Source of the DNA: Sporosarcina globispora
GTDB lineage: Bacteria; Bacillota; Bacilli; Bacillales; Cytobacillaceae
Length of the DNA: 64,000 bases
Direction: 5' to 3'
Assembly (NCBI RefSeq): GCF_001274725.1
Contig: NZ_LGUF01000007.1
Location: 2,480,430 to 2,544,429, forward strand
A program made the position numbers and the translations under genes. How positions within the stretch are numbered: position 1 is the first letter of the stretch; the number at the start of each line of letters is the position of its first letter. The notes beneath the pieces were generated by a model. The model made no database searches. It was not told the DNA's origin and saw only the letters and a program-made list of their open reading frames with translations. Positions 18,684-28,753 of the stretch are shown here, piece after piece.

Positions 18684-19942
18684 CAGCCCTCATTTCCATC
18701 TGGTTTAATAGCCATAATGGCTGCCAGGGCAGCAAGAATGGTAATTCCGCTTAATATAAAAAAAAGCCCTTTTTCAGAATGCTTCATAAGAATGGCAATG
18801 GCTGGCGGGCCGCCGGCAACACCAATAAACCTCATTGAACTGTATAAAGAAGTTATGGTTCCACGTCCTTCTTTTCCAATGCCTTCCGTAATAAGTGCGT
18901 CCAAAGAAGGCAATGCAACGCCTATCCCAATGCCAGCAAACAGGAACATGCTGATCATGAACCACATATTGTTTGAAAAGCTTAAAATGGCAGTGGCGGC
19001 TGCCACAAGCACTGAGCCTAAAAATATGATCCACTTCATCAGTATTTTATTTTCTTTTATTTTTTTCCCTGTTAAATAGGACGAAAGGCAAAGTGCGCTA
19101 AGCGGGACAGCAAGGAGAAGCCCTTTTCTAACATCTTTAATATCATACGCCTTTTCAAGGATATCAGATAAATAAAAAAGTATCCCGAACAGCACAAACA
19201 TGAGAATGGCACCAATAAAAAAGATTGCATAAAGCCATTTTCCGTTGTTTTTAAATGTATCCTTAATATTGCACCAAAATTTCTTTATCGGCAGCGGCTC
19301 TTCTCTTTTATTTGGCGTTTTTACAAGAAAGAAAACCAGCAGGATAGAAATCGTGCAAAAAACAGGAAAAGAAAAAAATGGTAAAAACCAAATAAATCCA
19401 GCCAAAAATGCTCCAAGAATAGGTGAAAGAACTTTTCCAAAAGTATTGGATGTTTCGATCAAGCCGAGAGAGCTGCTGACATCATTATCATTTTTAAACA
19501 TGTCCCCGACCAAAGGCATAACAATTGGTGCCGCACCGGCTGCGCCAACACCCTGCAAGGCCCGTCCGGCTAAAATGATCCAATAAGCATCCGTTATTTT
19601 CCAGGCCGCCCATCCAGATATCAGCCCGCCAATTCCCGCAATCAGAAGACTTGGAATAATGACTTTTTTACGCCCTATATGATCCGAGAGAAAACCTGCG
19701 ATTGGAATCAAAATAATGGCCACAATACTGTAAACGGTAATGATCATACTAGATTGGAATGCAGAAATATTTAGTTTGTTTTCCATTGCCGGCAGAACAG
19801 GAATCAGCATGGAATTCCCAAGAGTCATAACGAGAGGAATTGAAGAAAGTGAAAGAATTGCCCATTTTTGGTTATGAACATCATCACCGGACTTCTTTTT
19901 AGCTTTGGGATTTACAGATTGTAAATTTTCAACATGCTCCAT
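18683..19942 (-). CDS. MFS drug/metabolite efflux transporter
   Basis: A 419-residue major facilitator protein with about 12 membrane helices. Motif A is present (GFLSDHIGRKK, about residues 83-93), as is an antiporter-type motif C region (GLIETSNTFGKVLSPILG). It resembles the drug:proton antiporter-1 group of Bacilli. The first 25 residues form a hydrophilic tail. AAGGAAGG lies upstream of the ATG. Substrate cannot be read from sequence. Confidence 0.85.
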   Translation of the reverse strand: MEHVENLQSVNPKAKKKSGDDVHNQKWAILSLSSIPLVMTLGNSMLIPVLPAMENKLNISAFQSSMIITVYSIVAIILIPIAGFLSDHIGRKKVIIPSLLIAGIGGLISGWAAWKITDAYWIILAGRALQGVGAAGAAPIVMPLVGDMFKNDNDVSSSLGLIETSNTFGKVLSPILGAFLAGFIWFLPFFSFPVFCTISILLVFFLVKTPNKREEPLPIKKFWCNIKDTFKNNGKWLYAIFFIGAILMFVLFGILFYLSDILEKAYDIKDVRKGLLLAVPLSALCLSSYLTGKKIKENKILMKWIIFLGSVLVAAATAILSFSNNMWFMISMFLFAGIGIGVALPSLDALITEGIGKEGRGTITSLYSSMRFIGVAGGPPAIAILMKHSEKGLFFILSGITILAALAAIMAIKPDGNEG

Positions 19943-20122
19943 ATTTCTGACCTTCCTTTTCGTAAATCAAACTAGTCTTAATATGGGCTAAATGCGGGAA
20001 AACTAACTAGAAAATAATCTGACTTTTTATGGGAAAAATCAAATTTTGGAAATAAATGTTTCGATTTGCTAATAAGAAAACGTTAAAATAAAAAGAAAAG
20101 TAAAACTGGTGAGGGGGATTTG

Positions 20123-20755
20123 GTGAATAAAATCGTTACTCTAAGCACGGGAAAGCCGAAAAAACACAGCTGGAAAAATCGTGAGGAAATATCGGGTATC
20201 GCAAAAGAAAAAATTGAAATGACATACTTAACGAAGGAAGGCTTTATGGGAGATGGGGTGGCAAATACTGATTTTCATGGCGGCCCGGACCGGGCAGTTT
20301 GCCTATACCCATTCGAACATTACGGAATGTGGGAAAAAGAATTTAAAAATGCTTTCACCCCGCCGTCATTCGGAGAGAATATTTGCGCGCGCAATATGCT
20401 TGAAAAGGATGTATATATAGGGGATATCTTTTCTCTTGGTGAATCCCTTATTCAAATATCACAGGGGCGTATCCCCTGTTCAACCATATCAAAGCATAAC
20501 AAAGAAGATCGGCTTTTAGGCCGAATCGTTGAAACATGCTTCACAGGCTACTTTTTCAGAGTGCTTAAAGAAGGAACTGTAAACGTAGAAAGCATCCTTA
20601 AGCTCGAAGATAGAAAGCAGGAAAGGGTATCAGTCCTGCAAGGTAATTTTACCATGTTCCATGACCGCAAAAATCATAAAGCAATCCAAGAACTGCTGCA
20701 GATTGAGGAACTTGCTGATGTCTGGAGAGAAAAGCTGGAAAAAGCGCTTATATAA
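20123..20755 (+). CDS. MOSC domain protein, YiiM-like
   Basis: A 210-residue MOSC domain protein. The signature is DFHGGPDRAVCLYP and the molybdenum-cofactor cysteine is in GRIPCSTISKHN. E. coli YiiM detoxifies N-hydroxylated base analogues, so a similar reductase role is likely. Start uncertain: GAGGGGGA lies 4 bases before the GTG at 20123, and a TTG at 20120 is also in frame. It stands alone between two divergent promoter regions. Confidence 0.82.
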   Translation: MNKIVTLSTGKPKKHSWKNREEISGIAKEKIEMTYLTKEGFMGDGVANTDFHGGPDRAVCLYPFEHYGMWEKEFKNAFTPPSFGENICARNMLEKDVYIGDIFSLGESLIQISQGRIPCSTISKHNKEDRLLGRIVETCFTGYFFRVLKEGTVNVESILKLEDRKQERVSVLQGNFTMFHDRKNHKAIQELLQIEELADVWREKLEKALI

Positions 20756-20819
20756 AAAATGAGAATTTATCCTTGACATTTTTTATTTATCGGAATATTA
20801 TAATAAGCAATATATCGAT

Positions 20820-21090
20820 CGGCAATGACAAAGAGTAGTAACTGCAGTTGAAGCTAAAGAGAGCTGATGGTTGGTGCAAATCAGTGTGGAAGCGGCAGTG
20901 AATGGACTTTCGAGCCTCCAAACCGAACCTTTTTAAGCAGTAGGCTTTGGCGAACGGTCTCATCGTTACAAGGGACAGATATTCAAACGTTTTACGTTTT
21001 GATATCTGTTAAAGCGAGCTGATTAATCAGCTAATGAAGGTGGCACCACGGGTTTCTCGTCCTTTTTGACGGGAGGCCCTTTTTTATTTT
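20820..21090 (+). ncRNA. T-box riboswitch 1 (tRNA-Trp), with terminator
   Basis: A complete T-box leader. Stem I carries the specifier GAATGGAC (Trp codon TGG at 20903-20905), and the T-box AAGGTGGCACCACG (21038-21051) leads into the terminator CTCGTCC...GGGAGG plus T-run (about 21055-21088). Uncharged tRNA-Trp would favour the antiterminator. It is the first of two in series before trpE. Confidence 0.93.
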
Positions 21091-21109
21091 CATACAGCTT
21101 TATTACTTT

Positions 21110-21385
21110 AAATCGCTGAGCAAGAGGAGTAGATTGAATCTAATCCGTTCAAGAGAGCCGGGGAAAGGTGTGAGCCCGGTACGGATGATCATTCGAATGG
21201 ACTTGCGAGAGGTTTCCTGAATAATAGTAGGGAAGCACGGACTTCCACCGTTAAAAGGATAGGGTATCGATTATTTCCGTACCCGAAAAAGGGAGCAGCA
21301 CAGCTCTAAAAAGAGGTGGCACCACGGTCACAAGATACGTCCTCTATACACACTGTTATGTGTGTATAGGGGACTTTTTTATTTT
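21110..21385 (+). ncRNA. T-box riboswitch 2 (tRNA-Trp), with terminator
   Basis: A second full T-box directly after the first. Specifier GAATGGACTT (TGG at 21198-21200), T-box GAGGTGGCACCACGG (21313-21327), then a long terminator stem pairing GTCCTCTATACACA with TGTGTATAGGGGAC plus T-run (about 21339-21382). trpE starts 27 bases later. Two T-boxes in series should give tighter tryptophan control than one. Confidence 0.94.
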
Positions 21386-21411
21386 CCTGAAAGAACTGGA
21401 GGAGAAATATA

Positions 21412-22806
21412 TTGAAAACGATTTTGAATGGCCCATATATTATCGAAGTGCTTGAGGGAGACACATTAACACCGATTTTAATTTATCAGAGAATGAGCGG
21501 AAGAAAAAAATTCCTGTTTGAAAGCTCGTTAAAGCATGAAAAGTCGGGAAGGTATTCTTTTATTGGCGCCGGCCCTGTGATGGAACTAAAAGGGGAAGGA
21601 TCCAAAACAGCAGTTTCTGCAGGCGAAAAAATAGAAGTCTTTGCTGAGAAGCCGCTTGATGTTTTAAGAAGGCTGATGCCGGAAGAGAAACCGCACCTCT
21701 TTGAACATTTCCCATTTTGCGGGGGAGCTGTTGGATATGCTGGATATGATGTCATCCGGCAATACGAGGAAATAGGGATGGTTCCTCATGATGAGCTGAA
21801 TGTGCCAGATGTCCATCTAATGTTTTTTGAAGAAGTGGCCGTTTTCGATCATCTGGAGCAAAAAGTTTATCTCGTAGCAATGCCTTTACTTGCAGAAACT
21901 ACTGAATCTCAGCTTCGTGAAAAATTGCAGAAAAGGAAGGGCGAAATCCAAAATGGAACCGTGATGGCTGAATCGAGAGAGGCATATCTGGCAGCGTTTA
22001 AAGGGTCAATATCTAAAGAAGACTTCATTGAAAAAGTAAATCGAGCCAAGTCCTATATTGAAGAGGGAGACATTTTTCAGGTGGTGCTTTCTCAGCGCTT
22101 AAAAGCAGAAATGACTGGAGACCCATTCGCATTTTACCGGAAGTTAAGAGTGCAAAATCCTTCCCCTTATATGTACTATCTTGATTTTGAAGAGTATGCC
22201 GTTGCGGGAGCATCGCCGGAAAGCCTTATTAAAGCAACTGGAAATAAGGTAATTACAAACCCTATTGCAGGAACAAGGCCAAGAGGCAAGACAGAAGAGG
22301 AAGATATACAGCTTGAAAAAAGCCTGAAAGAAGATGAAAAGGAACTGGCGGAACACAGGATGCTGCTTGACCTTGGGAGAAACGATCTCGGCCGTGTCTG
22401 TGAATTTGGATCTGTAAGCATAGAAAAAAACATGGTAATTGAGCGATACAAGCATGTCATGCATCTTGTATCAGAAGTTGGGGGCAGGCTGAAAAATCGA
22501 TACTCAGCAATTGATGCCTTAATAGCGTGTTTGCCTGCAGGGACGGTCTCTGGTGCACCAAAAATTAGAGCAATGGAAATCATCAATGAACTTGAAACAG
22601 TGAAAAGAGGAATTTATTCAGGGGCAGTCGGTTATTTTTCCGGAAACGGCAATATGGATTTCGCCCTGGCAATCCGGACTATGGTGATAAAAAATGGATT
22701 CGCCTATATACAAGCAGGGGCAGGCATCGTTCATGATTCCATTCCTGAAAGAGAGTACGAAGAAACACTTCATAAATTAAAAGCATTTTTGGAGGATGAA
22801 AAATGA
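21412..22806 (+). CDS. trpE: Anthranilate synthase component I TrpE
   Basis: A 464-residue chorismate-binding enzyme that makes anthranilate with TrpG. An N-terminal regulatory segment (FLFESSLKHEKSGRYSFIG) precedes the catalytic domain with NPSPYMYYL, ITNPIAGTRPRG, DLGRNDLGRV, SGAPKIRAME and QAGAGIVHDS. The TTG start has GGAGGAG 7 bases upstream. It overlaps trpG by 4 bases. Confidence 0.97.
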   Translation: MKTILNGPYIIEVLEGDTLTPILIYQRMSGRKKFLFESSLKHEKSGRYSFIGAGPVMELKGEGSKTAVSAGEKIEVFAEKPLDVLRRLMPEEKPHLFEHFPFCGGAVGYAGYDVIRQYEEIGMVPHDELNVPDVHLMFFEEVAVFDHLEQKVYLVAMPLLAETTESQLREKLQKRKGEIQNGTVMAESREAYLAAFKGSISKEDFIEKVNRAKSYIEEGDIFQVVLSQRLKAEMTGDPFAFYRKLRVQNPSPYMYYLDFEEYAVAGASPESLIKATGNKVITNPIAGTRPRGKTEEEDIQLEKSLKEDEKELAEHRMLLDLGRNDLGRVCEFGSVSIEKNMVIERYKHVMHLVSEVGGRLKNRYSAIDALIACLPAGTVSGAPKIRAMEIINELETVKRGIYSGAVGYFSGNGNMDFALAIRTMVIKNGFAYIQAGAGIVHDSIPEREYEETLHKLKAFLEDEK

Positions 22807-23414
22807 TTCTGCTGATTGATAATTATGATTCATTCACATTTAACCTTTATCAGTATTTAGGTGAACTGGGGCAAGAAATTAAAGTTGTAAGGAATGATCA
22901 AATAACAATCGAAGAGATTGAAAAATTAAATCCTGAAGCAATTGTTCTTTCACCTGGACCAGGGCGGCCGGAACAAGCGGGAGTCATTGTTGAAGTTATT
23001 CAGCAATTTTATAGGAAACTACCTATCCTGGGTATTTGCCTAGGACATCAGGCAATTGGCTATGCCTTTGGTGCAAAGATTGAAAAAGCAAAGAAAATTA
23101 TGCATGGTAAGGTGTCAAATCTTAAGCATAATGGATCGCAGCTGTTTCAATACATGCCGCAGCCAATCAATATCATGCGTTATCACTCCTTAATTATTCA
23201 GTCGGGAACTTTGCCGGGCAGCTTTAAAGTTTTGGCCAGGTCAATGGATGACAATGAAATAATGGCTATTAAGCATGAAGACTATCCTTTATACGGTTTA
23301 CAATTCCATCCGGAGTCAGTAGGAACCAGCCTTGGGAAAAAGATTTTGGAAAACTTTTTACAAACAATCGGGAGGGAAAAGAAAGGTGAAAACAATACTG
23401 CAGAGGTTATCTGA
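22803..23414 (+). CDS. trpG: Anthranilate synthase glutamine amidotransferase TrpG
   Basis: A 203-residue class I amidotransferase that supplies ammonia to TrpE. The triad is visible: Cys in GICLGHQA, and His and Glu in QFHPESVGT. It sits inside the trp operon, unlike B. subtilis, where a shared subunit is encoded in the folate cluster. Its 3' end overlaps trpD by 29 bases, which is long for this operon. Confidence 0.95.
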   Translation: MILLIDNYDSFTFNLYQYLGELGQEIKVVRNDQITIEEIEKLNPEAIVLSPGPGRPEQAGVIVEVIQQFYRKLPILGICLGHQAIGYAFGAKIEKAKKIMHGKVSNLKHNGSQLFQYMPQPINIMRYHSLIIQSGTLPGSFKVLARSMDDNEIMAIKHEDYPLYGLQFHPESVGTSLGKKILENFLQTIGREKKGENNTAEVI

Positions 23415-24411
23415 GCGGGAATCATTAACGGAATTGGAAATGAAGGAAGCAATGGACAATTTATTTGCCAATGATGTGACTGACAGTGAGATTGCGGCAT
23501 TTATGGTGAGTCTTAAAACTAAAGGAGAAACAGTTGAAGAAATAGCAGGGATCGTGAAAGCAATGAGGGATAAATCCCTTTCATTCAGCAAGGAAATTCC
23601 CAATGTTTTGGATAATTGCGGTACAGGAGGCGATGGTTCAAGCAGCTTCAATATCAGTTCCACTTCGGCCTTTGTGATTGCAGGGGCCGGGATACCTGTT
23701 GCAAAGCATGGCAATAGGAGTGTTTCCAGCAAAACAGGCAGTGCTGATGTATTGGAGCATTTGGGTATAAATTTAAATCACCCGCCTGAGCGCACTGAGG
23801 AGATTCTGGAGGAAATCGGGATTGCCTTCCTTTTCGCCCCTCATGTGCATCCGAATATTAAAAGAATCATGAAAGTGCGCAAGGACCTGAGAATTCCTAC
23901 AACCTTCAATCTAATAGGCCCATTAACCAATCCGGTTGAGCTTGACTATCAGCTTCTGGGAATCTATCGGAGAGATTATATTGAAATGTTTGCAGAAGTG
24001 TTAAAGACACTGGGAAGAAAAAGGGCAGTTGTTTTGAATGGGGCAGGATTTATGGATGAGGCTTCATTGCAGGGGGAAAATCATCTGGCAATTCTTAATA
24101 GCGGGAAGGTAACGAAAAAGATACTTCATCCAGAGGAAGTTGGACTGCCAGTCTGCAGCAATGATGCAATCAGAGGCGGAGATTCCAAGGAAAATGCTGA
24201 GATACTCCTGAATGTTCTTAAGGGGAAAAAAGGAGCAAGAAGAGACACGGTCCTTCTAAACGCCGGGATTGGCATCTTTACAGGAGGCAGGGCTGAAACA
24301 ATTCAGGGCGGAATAAATTTAGCCAAAGAGAGCATTGATTCAGGGGCTGCATTAGAAAAACTCCATCAATTGATAATAGCAAGTAAAAGCGTCCATAAAG
24401 AGGTGATATAA
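23386..24411 (+). CDS. trpD: Anthranilate phosphoribosyltransferase TrpD
   Basis: A 341-residue enzyme joining anthranilate and PRPP. The PRPP loop is DNCGTGGDGSSSFN, followed by KHGNRSVSSKTGSADVLE and FLFAPHVHPNIK. The GTG at 23386 is preceded by GGGAGG about 10 bases away and gives the family's usual N-terminus. The next start, GTG of trpC, follows directly. Confidence 0.96.
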   Translation: MKTILQRLSERESLTELEMKEAMDNLFANDVTDSEIAAFMVSLKTKGETVEEIAGIVKAMRDKSLSFSKEIPNVLDNCGTGGDGSSSFNISSTSAFVIAGAGIPVAKHGNRSVSSKTGSADVLEHLGINLNHPPERTEEILEEIGIAFLFAPHVHPNIKRIMKVRKDLRIPTTFNLIGPLTNPVELDYQLLGIYRRDYIEMFAEVLKTLGRKRAVVLNGAGFMDEASLQGENHLAILNSGKVTKKILHPEEVGLPVCSNDAIRGGDSKENAEILLNVLKGKKGARRDTVLLNAGIGIFTGGRAETIQGGINLAKESIDSGAALEKLHQLIIASKSVHKEVI

Positions 24412-25206
24412 GTGGAAACCATTCTAGATAAAATACTGGCTGAAAAAAGAAAAGAACTAATCCTGCTGCAGGAAGAAAAGGAAAATATTCATGGTGAAGA
24501 AGCCGGGATTAAACGCTCATTTATTAACAAGCTTGCATCAGGCAGCGAACTGGCTGTGATTGCCGAATTTAAAAGAGCCTCACCTTCAAAAGGTGATATA
24601 AATACCGGACAAAATCCGAAAGACCAGGCATTGTTTTATAAAAAGTATGGCGCCGATGCCATTTCAGTTTTAACAGACAATAGGTTTTTTAAAGGCAGCT
24701 TTTCCGATCTGTCAGCTGTCAGAGAGACAGTAGATCTGCCCATCCTTTGCAAAGATTTCATTATTGATGAGGTACAAATATTAAGAGCAAAAGCATCAGG
24801 TGCAAACCTTATTTTGCTCATTGCTGCAGCCATGGAAGCAGAACGGCTTCAAGAGCTTTTCGATTTTGCTGAAGGTGAAGGCCTTGAAGTATTAATGGAG
24901 GTTCATAATGAAGAAGAGCTGGAAATTGCTCTGAAAACCGGTGCTCAGCTGATTGGAGTCAACAATCGGAATTTAAAAACTTTTGCAGTTGACCTTGGTG
25001 TAACAGAAAAACTTGCGCCAGCAATAAAGAAGGCAGGGAAATTCCTGATCAGTGAAAGCGGGATTAAGTCCGAAGACGATGTGCGGCGTGTAATAGCAGC
25101 AGGAGCAAACGCCATTCTTGTCGGAGAAGCATTTATGAAGGCAGATAATCTGGAAGGGCTTTTGAAGGCCATGAAGATTCCTTTGCAGGGGGCTGTCAAT
25201 CAATGA
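24412..25206 (+). CDS. trpC: Indole-3-glycerol-phosphate synthase TrpC
   Basis: A 264-residue (beta-alpha)8 barrel that closes the indole ring. Motifs: VIAEFKRASPSKG with the catalytic lysine, ILCKDFIID, IGVNNRNLKTF and SESGI. The GTG start has GAGGTGAT 4 bases upstream. It overlaps trpF by 4 bases. Confidence 0.96.
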   Translation: METILDKILAEKRKELILLQEEKENIHGEEAGIKRSFINKLASGSELAVIAEFKRASPSKGDINTGQNPKDQALFYKKYGADAISVLTDNRFFKGSFSDLSAVRETVDLPILCKDFIIDEVQILRAKASGANLILLIAAAMEAERLQELFDFAEGEGLEVLMEVHNEEELEIALKTGAQLIGVNNRNLKTFAVDLGVTEKLAPAIKKAGKFLISESGIKSEDDVRRVIAAGANAILVGEAFMKADNLEGLLKAMKIPLQGAVNQ

Positions 25207-25826
25207 AGGTGAAGATTTGCGGAATTAAGGATATCAACACTGCAATTTCTGCCATTGAAAGCGGTGTGGATGCCCTGGGATTTGTTTTTGCGGAAAGTAA
25301 AAGAAAAATAAATCCTGAGTCAGCAGGAAAGATAATCAGAGAGCTTCCTGGGGAAGTTTTAAAAGTCGGTGTGTTTGTAAATGAAACTAAAGAAACCATT
25401 GAGGAAATAGCAAGTGTTTCAGGGATCAATGTCATTCAGCTGCATGGAGATGAACAGCCGGAATTTTGCAGCTCATTCTCTTTTCCAGTTATTAAAGCAC
25501 TGAGCATTGGTTCACTAGATGATCTATCGAAACTGGATGAATACTCATGTGAATACATCCTTCTTGATAGTCCTAAAGGAAAGTACCGGGGGGGCAGCGG
25601 GGTTTCGTTTGATTGGTCGATTCTAAACGATTACCAAATGAAGAATAAAAAAATTATCCTCGCTGGAGGGCTCAATCCTGAGAATGTGGAGGAAGGAATT
25701 AATGCAGCCAATCCTTATATGGTGGATGTAAGCAGCGGGGTTGAGACTGAAGGAATGAAAGACCTGGAGAAAATAAAAAGATTCATTGATAACGCTAAAA
25801 GTGTGGAGAGGGAGGAAGTAAAATGA
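25203..25826 (+). CDS. trpF: Phosphoribosylanthranilate isomerase TrpF
   Basis: A 207-residue barrel enzyme. KICGIKD at the N-terminus carries the catalytic Cys, QLHGDE and LLDSP (catalytic Asp) lie in the middle, and [10 protein letters not shown] and DVSSGVET form the phosphate site. Start ATGA overlaps trpC, and the stop overlaps trpB. Confidence 0.96.
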   Translation: MKVKICGIKDINTAISAIESGVDALGFVFAESKRKINPESAGKIIRELPGEVLKVGVFVNETKETIEEIASVSGINVIQLHGDEQPEFCSSFSFPVIKALSIGSLDDLSKLDEYSCEYILLDSPKGKYRGGSGVSFDWSILNDYQMKNKKIILAGGLNPENVEEGINAANPYMVDVSSGVETEGMKDLEKIKRFIDNAKSVEREEVK

Positions 25827-27028
25827 ACGCAGCTTATACATTGCCTGATGAACGAGGGCATTTTGGGGAATATGGAGGCAGGTATGTGCCTGAGACTCTT
25901 ATGCAGGCCATTCTTGAATTGGAAGAGGAGTACAGGAAAGCGCAGGCTGATGAAGGTTTTCAGGAAGAACTTCAAGCTTTGCTGAAAGACTATGTCGGAC
26001 GTGAAACTCCCCTGTATTTTGCGGAGAACCTTACAAAATATACCGGCGGTGCAAAAATCTATCTTAAAAGAGAAGATTTGAATCATACAGGTGCACATAA
26101 AATAAACAACTCACTGGGCCAGGCCTTATTGGCGTTAAGAATGGGCAAAAGAAAGGTAGTAGCTGAGACGGGTGCAGGGCAGCATGGGGTTGCAACAGCA
26201 ACTGCATGTGCACTCTTAAATCTTGAATGCATTATTTTTATGGGTGAAGAGGATATAAAGAGACAGCAGCTGAACGTATTCAGAATGGAGCTGCTTGGTG
26301 CGAAGGTTGTAGGGGTAAATTCGGGAAGCGCCACTTTAAAAGATGCAGTCAACGAAGCACTCCGCTACTGGGTGACAAATGTCGAAGATACCCATTACAT
26401 CCTTGGTTCTGTCATGGGGCCTCATCCTTTTCCAATGATTGTCCGGGATTTTCAAAGTGTAATAGGAAATGAGACCAAGGAGCAATATCATGAAAAAGAA
26501 GGCAAGCTCCCTGATGCAGTTGTAGCCTGCATTGGAGGAGGAAGCAATTCAATGGGAATGTTTTATCCATTCATAAAAGATGAATCTGTCCGCATGATTG
26601 GGGTGGAGGCGGCAGGATTGGGAACAGATACAGAGAAACATGCTGCATCTTTAACAAAAGGAACTCCTGGAGTTCTTCATGGGGCATTAATGTATTTATT
26701 GCAGGACGAACACGGACAGATTCAGGAGGCCCATTCCATCTCAGCAGGCCTTGATTACCCCGGAGTTGGCCCGGAGCACAGCTATTTAAAGGACAGCGGA
26801 AGAGCCGAGTATGAATCCATCACAGACGACGAGGCACTGGATGCGTTAAAGCTTTTATGCAAGATGGAAGGCATTATTCCTGCTCTGGAAAGCTCACATG
26901 CGGTTGCTTATGCATTAAAGCTTGCCCCGCAAATGAATAAGGAAGAAGGTCTTGTAGTCTGTTTATCTGGCAGAGGAGACAAAGATGTAGAAACTGTAAG
27001 AGCTAGATTAGGAGGGAACGGAGAATGA
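25823..27028 (+). CDS. trpB: Tryptophan synthase beta subunit TrpB
   Basis: A 401-residue PLP enzyme joining indole and serine. The PLP lysine is in [11 protein letters not shown], the phosphate loop is GGGSNSMG, and [12 protein letters not shown] is present. Its N-terminus ([16 protein letters not shown]) is that of the canonical TrpB1 type. It overlaps both neighbours by 4 bases. Confidence 0.97.
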   Translation: MNAAYTLPDERGHFGEYGGRYVPETLMQAILELEEEYRKAQADEGFQEELQALLKDYVGRETPLYFAENLTKYTGGAKIYLKREDLNHTGAHKINNSLGQALLALRMGKRKVVAETGAGQHGVATATACALLNLECIIFMGEEDIKRQQLNVFRMELLGAKVVGVNSGSATLKDAVNEALRYWVTNVEDTHYILGSVMGPHPFPMIVRDFQSVIGNETKEQYHEKEGKLPDAVVACIGGGSNSMGMFYPFIKDESVRMIGVEAAGLGTDTEKHAASLTKGTPGVLHGALMYLLQDEHGQIQEAHSISAGLDYPGVGPEHSYLKDSGRAEYESITDDEALDALKLLCKMEGIIPALESSHAVAYALKLAPQMNKEEGLVVCLSGRGDKDVETVRARLGGNGE

Positions 27029-27810
27029 ACCGGATTGAAAAAGTGTTTCAGAACTTACATCAACATAACGAAAAAGCCTTTGTGCCGTATATAATGGCTG
27101 GCGATGGCAGCTTGGAAACACTGGCTGAGAAAATTACATTCCTTGAAAAAGCGGGCGCGACTGCCATTGAAATCGGTATTCCGTTTTCTGATCCGGTTGC
27201 TGACGGTCCTGTTATTCAGCAGGCTGGAATTCGCGCATTAGAAGCTGGAACCACACTTCGCAGCGTTTTGGCTAAGGTCGCAGAAATCCGGCCTATTGTT
27301 CACATTCCGCTAATATTTATGACCTACATGAATCCCATCATGGCATATGGCATTGGCAACTTTATTTCTGAGGCTTCTAAATCAGGTATAGACGGTTTAA
27401 TATTGCCTGACGTTCCTTTAGAGGAAGAGGAGATGATTGCACCAATTGCAGACCGAGCTGGAATTGAAATCATCCGGCTTGTTACATTAACCAGTCCATT
27501 AGAAAGGATTTCAGCGATTGCAAGCAAAGGTAAAGGCTTTTTATACGCTGTAACAGTTAATGGAATAACAGGTGCAAGAAAAGAATTTAAAGATGAGCTC
27601 GGAAGACATTTGGAAAAAGTGAAAGATGTAAGTCCCATTCCGGTCTTGGCAGGATTTGGGATTTCGGAACCGGAGCACGTAAAAGAAATGAATCAGCATT
27701 GTGATGGGGTAATTGTTGGAAGCAAGATTATAGAACTTTTTCAAAGCGGTGAGTTAGCAAAAATTGAAGAGCTGATTGCTTCATCTAAAATAGAAGAAAT
27801 TAAATTGTGA
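27025..27810 (+). CDS. trpA: Tryptophan synthase alpha subunit TrpA
   Basis: A 261-residue barrel subunit that releases indole to TrpB. Catalytic Glu is in [16 protein letters not shown] and Asp in [21 protein letters not shown] forms the phosphate site. Last gene of trpEGDCFBA. Confidence 0.96.
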   Translation: MNRIEKVFQNLHQHNEKAFVPYIMAGDGSLETLAEKITFLEKAGATAIEIGIPFSDPVADGPVIQQAGIRALEAGTTLRSVLAKVAEIRPIVHIPLIFMTYMNPIMAYGIGNFISEASKSGIDGLILPDVPLEEEEMIAPIADRAGIEIIRLVTLTSPLERISAIASKGKGFLYAVTVNGITGARKEFKDELGRHLEKVKDVSPIPVLAGFGISEPEHVKEMNQHCDGVIVGSKIIELFQSGELAKIEELIASSKIEEIKL

Positions 27811-27815
27811 AACAA

Positions 27816-27847
27816 AAGCTTTCTCCTTGATGGAGGAGGCTTTTTAT
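27816..27847 (+). terminator. trp operon terminator
   Basis: AGCTTTCTCC and GGAGGAGGCT form an imperfect stem followed by TTTTTATTTG. Confidence 0.75.
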
Positions 27848-27885
27848 TTGAATAAGCCCATTTTTAAAAATATTTATTGTAAAGG

Positions 27886-27913
27886 TTGACATGCAAAGTG
27901 AATACATTATAAT
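27886..27913 (+). promoter_or_regulatory. Sigma-A promoter of the SsuABC-like operon
   Basis: Perfect TTGACA (27886-27891), a 16-base spacer and perfect TATAAT (27908-27913) lie 52 bases upstream of the ATPase gene. I see no confident operator. Confidence 0.75.
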
Positions 27914-27964
27914 TACAAGTAATCCGAGTAAATTAATGAGATTTATAGGAATAGGTGATTTTGG

Positions 27965-28753
27965 ATGTTCATTGAGATAAATGATGTGAATAAACAATAT
28001 AAAGATAAAGAAGATCGGCCTATTGACGTCCTGAAGGGTATTAACCTATCAATTGAAAAAGGCCAGTTTGTTTCAATTTTAGGTCCTTCAGGATGCGGAA
28101 AGTCAACAATTCTTTCTATCGTCGCAGGATTAACTAAAACAACTTCTGGCCAAATTCTGATCGATGGAAAATCCATTACCAAACCAGGAAAAGACAGAGG
28201 AATGGTTTTCCAGCAGGCCGCTCTATTCCCTTGGCTGACAGTAATGGAAAATGTCACATTTCCCCTGAAAAAGGAAATGAAGAAGAAAGATGCTGAGGAA
28301 ACTGCACTTAAATACCTGCAAATGGTTCAGCTGGGAAAATATATATCCCATTATCCACATGAACTATCCGGAGGAATGCAGCAGAGGGTGGCGATTGCGC
28401 GAGCGCTTGCCATGAACCCGGAGACACTGTTAATGGATGAACCATTTGGCGCGCTTGATGAACAGACCCGTTCGCGACTGCACGGACAGCTGGAAAACAT
28501 CTGGACTGAGACGAAGAAAACCATTCTTTTTGTCACTCATAGCATCTCAGAATCTATTAAACTCTCAGATCGCATTATTGTGATGGGAACAAAACCGGGC
28601 ATCATTTTACAGGATATTACGGTTAATATTCCGAGGCCCCGTGAAGAACACAAAAAAGAAATGCTTGAGATCGAAGACAACATTATGAAATTTCTGAAGA
28701 AGGAAATTGATAAAGTCGTAAGTGAGGAACTCCAATATGCAAACAGCCATTAA
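27965..28753 (+). CDS. ABC transporter ATPase, SsuB/TauB-like
   Basis: A 262-residue ATP-binding subunit. Walker A GPSGCGKST, Q-loop FQQAALFPWL, signature LSGGMQQR, Walker B TLLMDEPFGALDE and the H-loop THSISE are all present. The FPWL Q-loop is typical of nitrate/sulfonate/taurine importers. It overlaps the permease gene by 17 bases. Confidence 0.92.
   Translation: MFIEINDVNKQYKDKEDRPIDVLKGINLSIEKGQFVSILGPSGCGKSTILSIVAGLTKTTSGQILIDGKSITKPGKDRGMVFQQAALFPWLTVMENVTFPLKKEMKKKDAEETALKYLQMVQLGKYISHYPHELSGGMQQRVAIARALAMNPETLLMDEPFGALDEQTRSRLHGQLENIWTETKKTILFVTHSISESIKLSDRIIVMGTKPGIILQDITVNIPRPREEHKKEMLEIEDNIMKFLKKEIDKVVSEELQYANSH

Noticed and set aside
27914..27964. CymR or S-box control site before the SsuABC-like operon.
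   Set aside because: No S-box leader fold is present, and the short AT-rich stretch matches the CymR motif only loosely.
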